From JAIVJN01 sp036732565 (lineage in GTDB: Bacteria > Acidobacteriota > Vicinamibacteria > Vicinamibacterales > UBA2999), in the NCBI GenBank assembly GCA_036732565.1, contig DAINCF010000501.1:1-5299 (forward strand): a stretch of DNA of 5,299 nucleotides, in the 5' to 3' direction. The notes below the pieces were generated by a model. The model was given only the letters and a program-made list of their open reading frames with translations. It had not been told where the DNA came from and made no database searches. Made by a program: the position numbers and the translations under genes. How positions within the stretch are numbered: position 1 is the stretch's first letter; each line of letters opens with the position of its first letter. Shown here one piece after another: positions 1-5,283 of the stretch.

Positions 1-643
1 TGTAGTTCGACCACGGGGAGAGGGTGGCGGGCGCTCTGGCGAGTCCCGCGATCAACGCGCTCTCGGCGATCGAGAGGTTGCGGGCCGGCTTGTCGAACAC
101 GCGCACCGACATCGCTTCGACGCCGTAGACACCGGCGCCGAGAAAGATGCGATTCAGATACAGCTCGAGAATCTGCTCCTTCGAGAGCTGGAGCTCGATC
201 AGATAGGCCAGCACCGCTTCGCGAGCCTTGCGCGTGTAGCTCTTGCGGTTCGAGAGAAAGAGCGTCCGTGCGAGCTGCTGTGTGATCGTGCTTCCGCCTT
301 CGACCGTCCCCGGCTCGCGGATGTTTCGAACCACCGCGCGGGCGAGGGCGATCGGGTCGACGCCTGGGTGATGGTAGAAGCGATGGTCCTCGACCGCAAC
401 GAACGCGTGCCGCAGATGCGGAGAGATCTGCCCGATCGGCACGTCGCGGCGCTGGTCGTCGAGGCGGAACCACCGGCGGTCATCGGCGGTATGAAACCAG
501 GTGTCACCGACGCCCCGCGTCAACTTGTGGACGGCATGGACCTGCCGCACCCACCAGACCGAGGCGAGCGCAACCAGGACGCCGAGAACGATGAAGAGGA
601 GCTTGACTCGGCCGGCGAGCGGACGGAGGAGGGGGAGGGGCAC
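1..643 (-). CDS. Peptidoglycan glycosyltransferase (GT51), PBP1A-type, C-terminus outside window
   Basis: This membrane-anchored enzyme polymerises lipid II into glycan strands on the outer face of the cytoplasmic membrane. Translating the - strand gives 214 residues before the left edge. A short N-terminal segment leads into one membrane helix at about residues 13-32. The GT51 domain follows with its ordered motifs: EDHRFYHHPG at 85-94 (E85 the expected catalytic acid), GGSTITQQ at 116-123, RKARE at 138-142 (second conserved Glu) and KEQILELYLN at 155-164. LSIAESALIAGLARAP at 190-205 is the usual end of the domain. Whether a penicillin-binding transpeptidase domain follows cannot be seen. 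The start is uncertain: I chose GTG at 643, but GAAGGAA directly abuts it. An in-frame TTG at 652 would add three residues (MKE) and is equally plausible. No ATG start precedes the helix. The gene diverges from the uridylyltransferase gene across about 120 bases. Confidence 0.93.
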   Translation of the reverse strand, partial: MPLPLLRPLAGRVKLLFIVLGVLVALASVWWVRQVHAVHKLTRGVGDTWFHTADDRRWFRLDDQRRDVPIGQISPHLRHAFVAVEDHRFYHHPGVDPIALARAVVRNIREPGTVEGGSTITQQLARTLFLSNRKSYTRKAREAVLAYLIELQLSKEQILELYLNRIFLGAGVYGVEAMSVRVFDKPARNLSIAESALIAGLARAPATLSPWSNY

Positions 644-712
644 TTCCTTCAATGAGTACGACGTCGCGGATGCGGAAAAGGACGGCCGTCGGCCGCCCGG
701 GCCGGGATACGT

Positions 713-741
713 TTGCCGGCGCGTACTCGGTGGGCTAGGAT
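713..741 (+). promoter_or_regulatory. Putative sigma-70-like promoter for the uridylyltransferase-kinase operon
   Basis: TTGCCG at 713-718 and TAGGAT at 736-741 match the -35 and -10 consensus at four of six positions each and are separated by exactly 17 bases. Transcription would begin near 748, giving a leader of only about 15 bases before the ATG at 763. No Shine-Dalgarno sequence is visible in that leader. The assignment is by eye only, and GC-rich genomes yield such matches by chance. Confidence 0.4.
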
Positions 742-762
742 AGCTCGCTGCGTTTCGCGCGT

Positions 763-1653
763 ATGGACATAGATATCGCCGTCATCCCGGTCGCTGGCCT
801 CGGCACCCGCCTGCTACCCGCCACCAAGTCGCAACCGAAAGAGATGCTGCCGGTCGGGCGGAAACCGGTGGTCCAGTATGTGGTGGAAGAGCTGGCACGG
901 GTCGGCGTCAAGCGCATCCTGTTCGTGACCGGCCCTGGAAAGACGTCCATCGAGAATCATTTCGACTTGAACGCGGAGCTGATCCAACTGCTCCGCGAGT
1001 CAGGCAAGGAAGATCTCCTCGCCGAGCTCGCGTTCGAGCGCACGACGGTGCAGTACTTCTACACGCGCCAACGCCAGTTGCTCGGTCTCGGCCACGCCGT
1101 CCTCTGCTCGCGCGCTTTCGTCGGCAACCAACCGTTCGTCGTGGCGCTCGGCGATTCGATCATCGGCATGCATGCGGAAAGCGATGTCGTGGAGCGCATG
1201 ACCCGCCTGTATCGCGAGCGCGACGCCGCGGCCGTGATCGCGTTCGAGGAGGTGCCGCGGCACGAGGTCGGCCAGTACGGCATCGCGCAGCCGAAGGAGG
1301 ATGGCGAGGTGTTCGAGATCGCCGATCTGGTCGAGAAGCCGTCGCCCGACGCGGCGCCGAGCAATTTGGCGATTGCGGCGCGCTACGTCCTGTCGCCTGC
1401 CGTGTTCGAGGCGCTGACGACGACGAAGCGCGGGAAGGGGGGCGAGATCCAGTTGACCGATGCGATCCGCGCGGTCATGCGCGGCGGCGGCCGCGCCTAC
1501 GGCGTGCGCCTCAAGCCCGCCGAGCGCCGCTACGACATCGGCAACTTCGAGTCCTACTTCGAGACCTTCGTGGAGTTCGCGCTCGCCGATCCGAAGTTCG
1601 GCCCGAACCTAAGACGCCAGCTCTCGAGGATGCTGAATGTTTCTCACTCGTAA
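763..1653 (+). CDS. GalU-type UTP:sugar-1-phosphate uridylyltransferase
   Basis: A cytoplasmic nucleotidyltransferase expected to join UTP and a sugar 1-phosphate into a UDP-sugar plus pyrophosphate. The 296-residue length is usual for GalU. The nucleotide-binding signature AGLGTRLLPATKSQPKEMLP spans 11-30. Other GalU hallmarks are QYVVEE at 38-43, IENHFD at 63-68, GLGHAVLC at 108-115, LGDS at 129-132 (D131 the expected metal ligand), VEKP at 190-193 (sugar-phosphate binding), APSNLAIAARYVLS at 198-211, EIQLTDAI at 228-235 and YDIGNFESYFETFVEFAL at 257-274. Differences from E. coli-type GalU are SQ for AI before PKEMLP, GRKP for VDKP, and GGEIQLTDA for GDEIQLTDA. The ATG fits the family N-terminus although no ribosome binding site is visible. 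The gene overlaps the downstream sugar kinase by 17 bases, so the substrate may be that kinase's product and not only glucose 1-phosphate. I leave the symbol blank for that reason. Confidence 0.9.
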   Translation: MDIDIAVIPVAGLGTRLLPATKSQPKEMLPVGRKPVVQYVVEELARVGVKRILFVTGPGKTSIENHFDLNAELIQLLRESGKEDLLAELAFERTTVQYFYTRQRQLLGLGHAVLCSRAFVGNQPFVVALGDSIIGMHAESDVVERMTRLYRERDAAAVIAFEEVPRHEVGQYGIAQPKEDGEVFEIADLVEKPSPDAAPSNLAIAARYVLSPAVFEALTTTKRGKGGEIQLTDAIRAVMRGGGRAYGVRLKPAERRYDIGNFESYFETFVEFALADPKFGPNLRRQLSRMLNVSHS

Positions 1654-2647
1654 GCGCGCGTACGCGCGTGCGGGCCTGCTCGGAAACCCTTCGGACGGAT
1701 ACCATGGCAAGACCATCGCGATCAGCGTCCGCAATTTCTGGGCCGAGGTCGTGCTCTACGAGTGGGACTCCGTCGACATCGTCTTGTCCGACGACGACCG
1801 GGCGACGTTCGAGTCGGTCCACGAGCTCGCGAAGGACGTGCGCCTGCATGGGTACTACGGCGGCATCCGCCTGATCAAGGCCACCATCAAGCGATTCGTC
1901 GAACACTGCGCCGCGCATCAGCGGACGCTCCACGACCGGAAGTTCTCCGTCCGCTATCAGACGACGATTCCGCGTCAGGTGGGCCTTGCGGGATCGAGCG
2001 CCATCATCGTCGCGACGCTTCGTTGCCTGATGGAGTTCTACGACGTCTGGATTCCCATCGAGGCGCAGCCAACGTTCGTGCTGATGGTGGAACAGGCGGA
2101 GCTTGGCATCACGGTTGGCCTCCAGGATCGCGTCATCCAGGTGTACGAGGGCCTCGTCTACATGGATTTCGGCAAGAGCTGGGAGCACGCTGTCGAGGGA
2201 CTGCGCTGCTACGCCTACGAGCCGATGGATCCGGCGCTGCTGCCGCCGCTGTACATCGCGTACCACGAGTCGCTCGGCGAGCCGACCGAGGTGTTCCACA
2301 ACAACATCCGCGGCCGCTTCGACGGCGGCGACGCGGTGGTCATCAGCGCCATGGAGCGTTTCGCCGCGCTGGCCGCCGGTGGCCGCGAAGCGCTGCAGCA
2401 GCGAGACGCCGGACGCCTGGCGCAGTTGATCGACACGAACTTCGACACACGCCGCAGCATCTATACGTTGCCACCGTGGCAGATCGACATGATCGAGACC
2501 GCGCGGGCGTGTGGCGCCAGCGCGAAATTCGCCGGGTCAGGCGGCGCCATCGTCGGGACCTACGACGGGGACGCGATGTTCGAACGTGTTCGCGTGAGCC
2601 TGACGTCGATCGGTTCGCGGACAATCAGGCCGGAAGTCACGTCTTGA
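1637..2647 (+). CDS. GHMP-family sugar 1-kinase, glucuronokinase-like
   Basis: A cytoplasmic ATP-dependent kinase, best guess D-glucuronate to D-glucuronate 1-phosphate. All three GHMP motifs are present: ARAGLLGNPSD at 10-20, IPRQVGLAGSSA at 111-122 (phosphate-binding loop) and AKFAGSGGAIVG at 296-307. GLQDRVIQVYEGLVYMDF at 161-178 carries D164, the likely catalytic base. This stretch, with GKTIAIS near the N-terminus, NFWAEV at 33-38 and GYYGGIRL at 72-79, resembles plant glucuronokinase as I remember it more than galactokinase, mevalonate kinase or heptose-7-phosphate kinase (which has GKQDQYAA at the same place). The length of 336 residues is close to the plant enzyme's. GAGGA at 1626-1630, inside the upstream gene, lies six bases before the ATG. 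The 17-base overlap therefore suggests translational coupling with the uridylyltransferase. The GHMP fold is near certain; the substrate is an inference from motif memory and gene pairing. Other uronic acids, arabinose or fucose remain possible. Confidence 0.88.
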   Translation: MFLTRKRAYARAGLLGNPSDGYHGKTIAISVRNFWAEVVLYEWDSVDIVLSDDDRATFESVHELAKDVRLHGYYGGIRLIKATIKRFVEHCAAHQRTLHDRKFSVRYQTTIPRQVGLAGSSAIIVATLRCLMEFYDVWIPIEAQPTFVLMVEQAELGITVGLQDRVIQVYEGLVYMDFGKSWEHAVEGLRCYAYEPMDPALLPPLYIAYHESLGEPTEVFHNNIRGRFDGGDAVVISAMERFAALAAGGREALQQRDAGRLAQLIDTNFDTRRSIYTLPPWQIDMIETARACGASAKFAGSGGAIVGTYDGDAMFERVRVSLTSIGSRTIRPEVTS

Positions 2648-2675
2648 GAGCCTCAGGCCGCGCGATCGGCGGCTC
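2648..2675 (+). terminator. Weak stem-loop after the kinase gene, possible terminator
   Basis: GAGCC at 2648-2652 pairs with GGCTC at 2671-2675, and inside it GCCG at 2657-2660 pairs with CGGC at 2667-2670 around a six-base loop. Four unpaired bases bulge on the 5' side. The stem begins directly after the kinase stop codon and sits between convergent genes, where a terminator is expected. No T-run follows, so a rho-independent terminator is not firmly supported. Confidence 0.25.
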
Positions 2676-2685
2676 GGTCACCGCC

Positions 2686-2871
2686 CTAATCACGATCCGG
2701 TTCGTCTCGTGGGCGCCCAGACCCCAATGGTTTCTTCGAGTCTTCCTGCGGCGGGTGGCTCGGCTCCGGTACCGTGTGCTGCTGCTTCATCCGCTCTCGG
2801 GCGATTTCATCCGGCGTGAGCCGGCCAGCCTGTTGGTAGTGATCGGGATTGACCTTGTTGCGTTTGCTCAT
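2686..2871 (-). CDS. Small conserved-looking protein of unknown function (MSKRNKVNPDHY type)
   Basis: A 61-residue hydrophilic protein without membrane segment or signal peptide. The N-terminal half, NKVNPDHYQQAGRLTPDE at 5-22, resembles a family of very short bacterial hypothetical proteins that start with a KVNPDHY-xx-AGR pattern, as I recall. The second half (31-61) is rich in Pro, Glu, Asp, Lys and Arg and is probably disordered. AAGGTGA at 2881-2875 on the - strand is a good ribosome binding site, supporting the ATG at 2871. It lies 65 bases downstream of the eRF1-like gene on the same strand and may share its transcript. Its 3' end faces the kinase gene with 38 bases between them. No function is known to me, and I see no catalytic motif. 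The conserved N-terminus and ribosome binding site make it more likely a real gene than a chance frame. Confidence 0.65.
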   Translation of the reverse strand: MSKRNKVNPDHYQQAGRLTPDEIARERMKQQHTVPEPSHPPQEDSKKPLGSGRPRDEPDRD

Positions 2872-2881
2872 GATTCACCTT

Positions 2882-2904
2882 GTGTCCATCGCGCGTGATG
2901 ACAC
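2882..2904 (-). repeat. Intercistronic inverted repeat upstream of the 61-residue protein
   Basis: GTGTC at 2882-2886 pairs with GACAC at 2900-2904, and ATC at 2888-2890 pairs with GAT at 2897-2899, leaving one bulged C and a six-base loop. On the - strand transcript this eight-pair hairpin ends right before the AAGGTGA ribosome binding site of the small gene. It could be a processing or stabilising element, or modulate translation. No T-run follows, so it does not look like a terminator. Confidence 0.3.
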
Positions 2905-2936
2905 CTGATCGTCGGTATCGATGGGACGGCCGATGG

Positions 2937-4094
2937 TCATAGTCGGAATCGCAACAGCGCGCCAACGCCTCCGACCTCAGCGAGCAAATCAGCGTTTTCG
3001 ATGAATCGAACCCGCGCCGCTGTCTGCTCCGCCCGCCTGACGAGCTCCCCGGCGAGCTTGATCTGACCGGCATCGACCATCGCTTCCGGGGCCGAGGTAT
3101 CCACCTGAACGGGCCCAGGCGCGGAGTCTGCCGGAAGCTTCGGCACCGGCTTCAGCATGGTCGGCGAACCGGAAATCAGCAGTTGGTCGACTTGACCCAA
3201 ACCGAGGGCCTGTAGCGTGGCTTCCGGCCCGGCGACGCCGAGCCCTCCGCTCCTCCATTGCGTGATGAGCTCCTCAACGAGCTCGGCGTCGGACTTTGCA
3301 TCCATCCGCTGCAGCACGTCGAGGGTCGCCCGCAGGGTTTCCGCTTCACCGGCGTCACGCTCGAGCCTGATCACATCGACGACCTTTTCCGCCAGGTGTT
3401 TCGGGAGCTGGTCGCGCAGGATCGGCACGGCGACTTCAGCACCTGCGATAACGACATGACCGATCTGTTCCGCGGTGACAATGCGGTCCAGGATCTCGAC
3501 AACTTCTTTGACGTGGTGCAGGTGCATGTTGTCGGCCTGACGCTGATATCGCGCTTGCGACCAGCCTCCCACACGACTGCGCCGCGTCTTGTCGCTGATA
3601 AGTTCTGCGGTGCGCTCGACCTTTGAGAGGCCGAACACGAAAATCCGAGCTGTGCTGGTGTCGAGCACCACGGCGGCGTAGCGCGGGTAGTTATCGACGA
3701 GCCGGGCCAGCGGGTAGAGATGCGGGACCGAGCCCACGAACAACCAGTGCTGCTCGAACGGCGCATCCACCGGAATCGGCTGAAAGAATTCCTCGGCTCC
3801 GGCGCACGCGAACAATGCGAGGCCACTGAGCGAGCGATCGATCCCGTTCAGATAGTCGCGGATGCGCTCGGTATCGCGCTCGAAGCTCTCTCGTTCGAGC
3901 GAACGCGGCTTGAAGCTCTTGACCCGGTCGGCGAAGGTCTTCCTGACGAACTGGTCGAAGCTGTCCCGGCCGTGCTGATCGGGCGCAAGGTTCAGGTAAA
4001 GACTCAGCACCGGTAAACTTACCGGCTCGAAGGCGGCAAGTGCCTCGAGCTGGTCGTGAAGAAGACTGGTCGAGCCTGAAGGACTTTTCGCCAT
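2937..4094 (-). CDS. eRF1/Vms1/Balon-like ribosome-associated factor (baeRF superfamily)
   Basis: A 385-residue soluble protein related to translation termination factor eRF1, the Vms1/ANKZF1 peptidyl-tRNA cleaving factors and the bacterial hibernation factor Balon. These act at the ribosomal A site. Residues 14-125 form the N-terminal domain (VSLPVLSLYLNLAPD at 25-39, then a charged helical stretch). The middle domain begins near YPRYAAVVLDTSTARIFVFG at 136-155 and carries GGWSQARYQRQ at 176-186, where eRF1-type proteins have the GGQ-like loop. DQLLISG at 303-309 and ARVRFIENADLLAEVGGVGA at 360-379 mark an L7Ae-like third domain ending in the family's GVGALLR. I chose ATG 4094 because GGGGAAAG lies at a suitable distance upstream and homology begins just after it. 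An in-frame ATG at 4178 would add 28 low-complexity residues and lacks a ribosome binding site. The family is confident. Release, rescue or hibernation activity cannot be settled from sequence. Confidence 0.85.
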   Translation of the reverse strand: MAKSPSGSTSLLHDQLEALAAFEPVSLPVLSLYLNLAPDQHGRDSFDQFVRKTFADRVKSFKPRSLERESFERDTERIRDYLNGIDRSLSGLALFACAGAEEFFQPIPVDAPFEQHWLFVGSVPHLYPLARLVDNYPRYAAVVLDTSTARIFVFGLSKVERTAELISDKTRRSRVGGWSQARYQRQADNMHLHHVKEVVEILDRIVTAEQIGHVVIAGAEVAVPILRDQLPKHLAEKVVDVIRLERDAGEAETLRATLDVLQRMDAKSDAELVEELITQWRSGGLGVAGPEATLQALGLGQVDQLLISGSPTMLKPVPKLPADSAPGPVQVDTSAPEAMVDAGQIKLAGELVRRAEQTAARVRFIENADLLAEVGGVGALLRFRL

Positions 4095-4214
4095 GTTCTT
4101 TCCCCAAGCAAGCTGAGTACCGGGGGTTGCCGGCGGGCTCTCCGTCGCCCGGCTACGCTTGTCAAAGGAAAGGCTCATGAACGGACGGCCGCGTCGGGTG
4201 TAGCGTGAGTCATC

Positions 4215-4421
4215 ATGCCGTTCAAGAGCAAAGCCCAGCGACGAAAGTTCGCTCAGCTGCTCGTCGAGGGCAAGATCTCCGACGAGACCTACGAAGAATG
4301 GAATCGTGAGACCGGGCGCCGGGAACTGCCCGAGCGGGTGGCGGCCGGTGCGGCGCGCAAAGCCGCGAAGCGTGCGGCGAAGAAGCCCGCCAAGCGGCGC
4401 CGGCGCACCAAACAGCGATGA
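4215..4421 (+). CDS. Small basic protein with Lys/Arg/Ala-rich tail
   Basis: A 68-residue protein of two parts. Residues 1-41 begin MPFKSKAQRRKF and continue with EGKISDETYEEWNRETG and LPERV. This N-terminal pattern occurs, as I recall, in small hypothetical proteins of bacteria and phages and is probably a short helical domain. Residues 42-68 form a tail in which 13 of 27 positions are Lys or Arg, largely in a four-residue repeat (RKAA, KRAA, KKPA, KRRR). It resembles the tails of bacterial histone H1-like proteins and probably binds nucleic acid. The ribosome binding site is weak (GTGAG about eight bases upstream). It is transcribed away from the eRF1-like gene, with 120 bases between the chosen starts. 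It has no membrane segment or cysteine. Nucleoid or RNA binding is an inference from charge only. Confidence 0.7.
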   Translation: MPFKSKAQRRKFAQLLVEGKISDETYEEWNRETGRRELPERVAAGAARKAAKRAAKKPAKRRRRTKQR

Positions 4422-4466
4422 TTGTTGGCCCGAGGGCGCATCCAGCAGAAAAGCGGAATCTAACTG

Positions 4467-4488
4467 TCAATCCGGATTAACGGATTGA
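4467..4488. promoter_or_regulatory. Perfect 8-bp inverted repeat, candidate operator of the MOSC gene
   Basis: TCAATCCG at 4467-4474 and CGGATTGA at 4481-4488 are exact reverse complements around six bases. Within it AATCCGGATT at 4469-4478 is itself a 10-base palindrome, and CGGATT recurs directly at 4473 and 4481 with an 8-base step. The element ends six bases before TATTAT at 4495-4500, the position of a regulator site over the -35 region. No T-run follows, which argues against a terminator of the gene ending at 4421. Confidence 0.45.
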
Positions 4489-4494
4489 TGGTGG

Positions 4495-4500
4495 TATTAT
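4495..4500 (+). promoter_or_regulatory. Putative -10 box of the MOSC gene
   Basis: TATTAT matches TATAAT at five of six positions in an otherwise GC-rich stretch, 18 bases before the start codon. The -35 position, covered by the inverted repeat, has no good TTGACA match. This would fit an activator-dependent promoter. The start site would fall close to the ribosome binding site, so the leader would be very short. Confidence 0.35.
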
Positions 4501-4508
4501 AAGCCGGC

Positions 4509-4514
4509 AGGAGG
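4509..4514 (+). promoter_or_regulatory. Ribosome binding site AGGAGG
   Basis: A consensus AGGAGG lies four bases before the ATG at 4519. It is the strongest Shine-Dalgarno sequence in the window and fixes the start of the MOSC protein. Confidence 0.75.
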
Positions 4515-4518
4515 ACGA

Positions 4519-5259
4519 ATGCCGGTCGAGATTGGGCAGATTGAGGCAATTTTTCGCTATCCGGTGAAATCCATGCGCGGCGAAACGCTGGACGCTGCCA
4601 CCTTGGGCTGGCACGGCCTCGACGGCGATCGCCGCCTCGCGTTCCGTCGGCTCGCCGAGCGCGGCGGGTTCCCATGGCTGAACGCGAGCAAGCTCCCTGA
4701 CCTCATCCTCTTCACTCCTCAGCGCCGTGAAGACGCGAATGGCGAAGCGCTGCCCACCCACGTGGTGACGCCGGACGGGGAAGCGATGCCCCTGTTCGGA
4801 GACGCGCTCGCCGCGGAGGTCGGGCGCCGCTACGGAGCACCCGTGCAGATGATGCAGTTGAAGCACGGCATCTTCGACGACGCGAGTATCTCCGTGATCA
4901 CCTCCGCTACCGTTCATGAGGTCGGCCGAGTCTCGGGGAGCAGCACAGACGTCCGCCGGTTTCGTCCGAATATCGTCGTCCGATCGATCCGCGCGGTCCC
5001 CTTCGAGGAGAATGAATGGGTTGGCGGCGTGCTCACGTTCGGCGACGCGGACGATGCACCGGCCGTCGCAGTGACGATGCGCGACGCTCGTTGCGTAATG
5101 GTGAACATCGATCCTGAGGGCGGGAGCCTTGCCCCCGAAGTGTTGAAAGCCGTGGTACGTGCCAACCAGAACAACGCGGGGATCTACGGCACGGTCACGC
5201 GCGTCGGACGCCTGGCCGTCGGACGGACGATATTTCTTCACTCACGATCGAGCTCGTGA
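4519..5259 (+). CDS. MOSC-domain protein (mARC/YcbX-type molybdenum cofactor protein)
   Basis: A 246-residue soluble protein. Residues 1-110 form the MOSC N-terminal beta-barrel domain, opening with IEAIFRYPVKSMRGE at 8-22 and the GLDGDRRLAF segment at 33-42. Residues 120-240 form the MOSC domain with the hallmark RRFRPNIVV at 146-154 and RCVMVNIDPEGG at 191-202. C192 is the expected sulfur ligand of the molybdenum. In this family the cofactor supports reduction of N-hydroxylated compounds (mARC, YcbX) or sulfur transfer; which one applies here is unknown. No C-terminal 2Fe-2S ferredoxin domain is present, unlike E. coli YcbX, so a separate electron donor would be needed. There is no signal peptide. 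The start is set by AGGAGG four bases upstream. The gene stands alone, with a possible operator before it and a palindrome after it. Confidence 0.92.
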   Translation: MPVEIGQIEAIFRYPVKSMRGETLDAATLGWHGLDGDRRLAFRRLAERGGFPWLNASKLPDLILFTPQRREDANGEALPTHVVTPDGEAMPLFGDALAAEVGRRYGAPVQMMQLKHGIFDDASISVITSATVHEVGRVSGSSTDVRRFRPNIVVRSIRAVPFEENEWVGGVLTFGDADDAPAVAVTMRDARCVMVNIDPEGGSLAPEVLKAVVRANQNNAGIYGTVTRVGRLAVGRTIFLHSRSSS

Positions 5260-5283
5260 CGCGACGGCGAATCGTACGTAGCG

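Noticed and set aside
199..655. Several open frames opposite or offset to the glycosyltransferase
   Set aside because: The GTG-started - strand frame has every GT51 motif in order, so the Ser/Arg-rich alternatives are shadows.
1511..2299. Antisense open frame of 262 codons across the uridylyltransferase-kinase junction
   Set aside because: Composition is that of a high-GC antisense shadow, with no recognisable motif, and both sense genes are well supported.
1762..2898. Long + strand open frame (378 codons) through the kinase gene
   Set aside because: It is the alternate frame of the kinase: Arg/His/Pro-rich, no domain motif, and the true frame carries all GHMP motifs.
3258..3626. + strand open frame of 122 codons inside the eRF1-like gene
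   Set aside because: No ribosome binding site or motif is evident, and it lies fully within a confident gene on the other strand.
4159..4187. TTGTCA on the + strand as -35 of the small basic protein gene
   Set aside because: No acceptable -10 hexamer occurs 16-18 bases downstream.
4467..4488. The inverted repeat as a rho-independent terminator of the small basic protein gene
   Set aside because: The arms are not GC-rich throughout, no T-run follows on the + strand, and the element abuts a -10-like box.
4477..5241. Antisense open frame of 254 codons opposite the MOSC gene
   Set aside because: The sense strand encodes an intact MOSC protein with an AGGAGG site. The antisense product has no family features and would also read through the palindrome.
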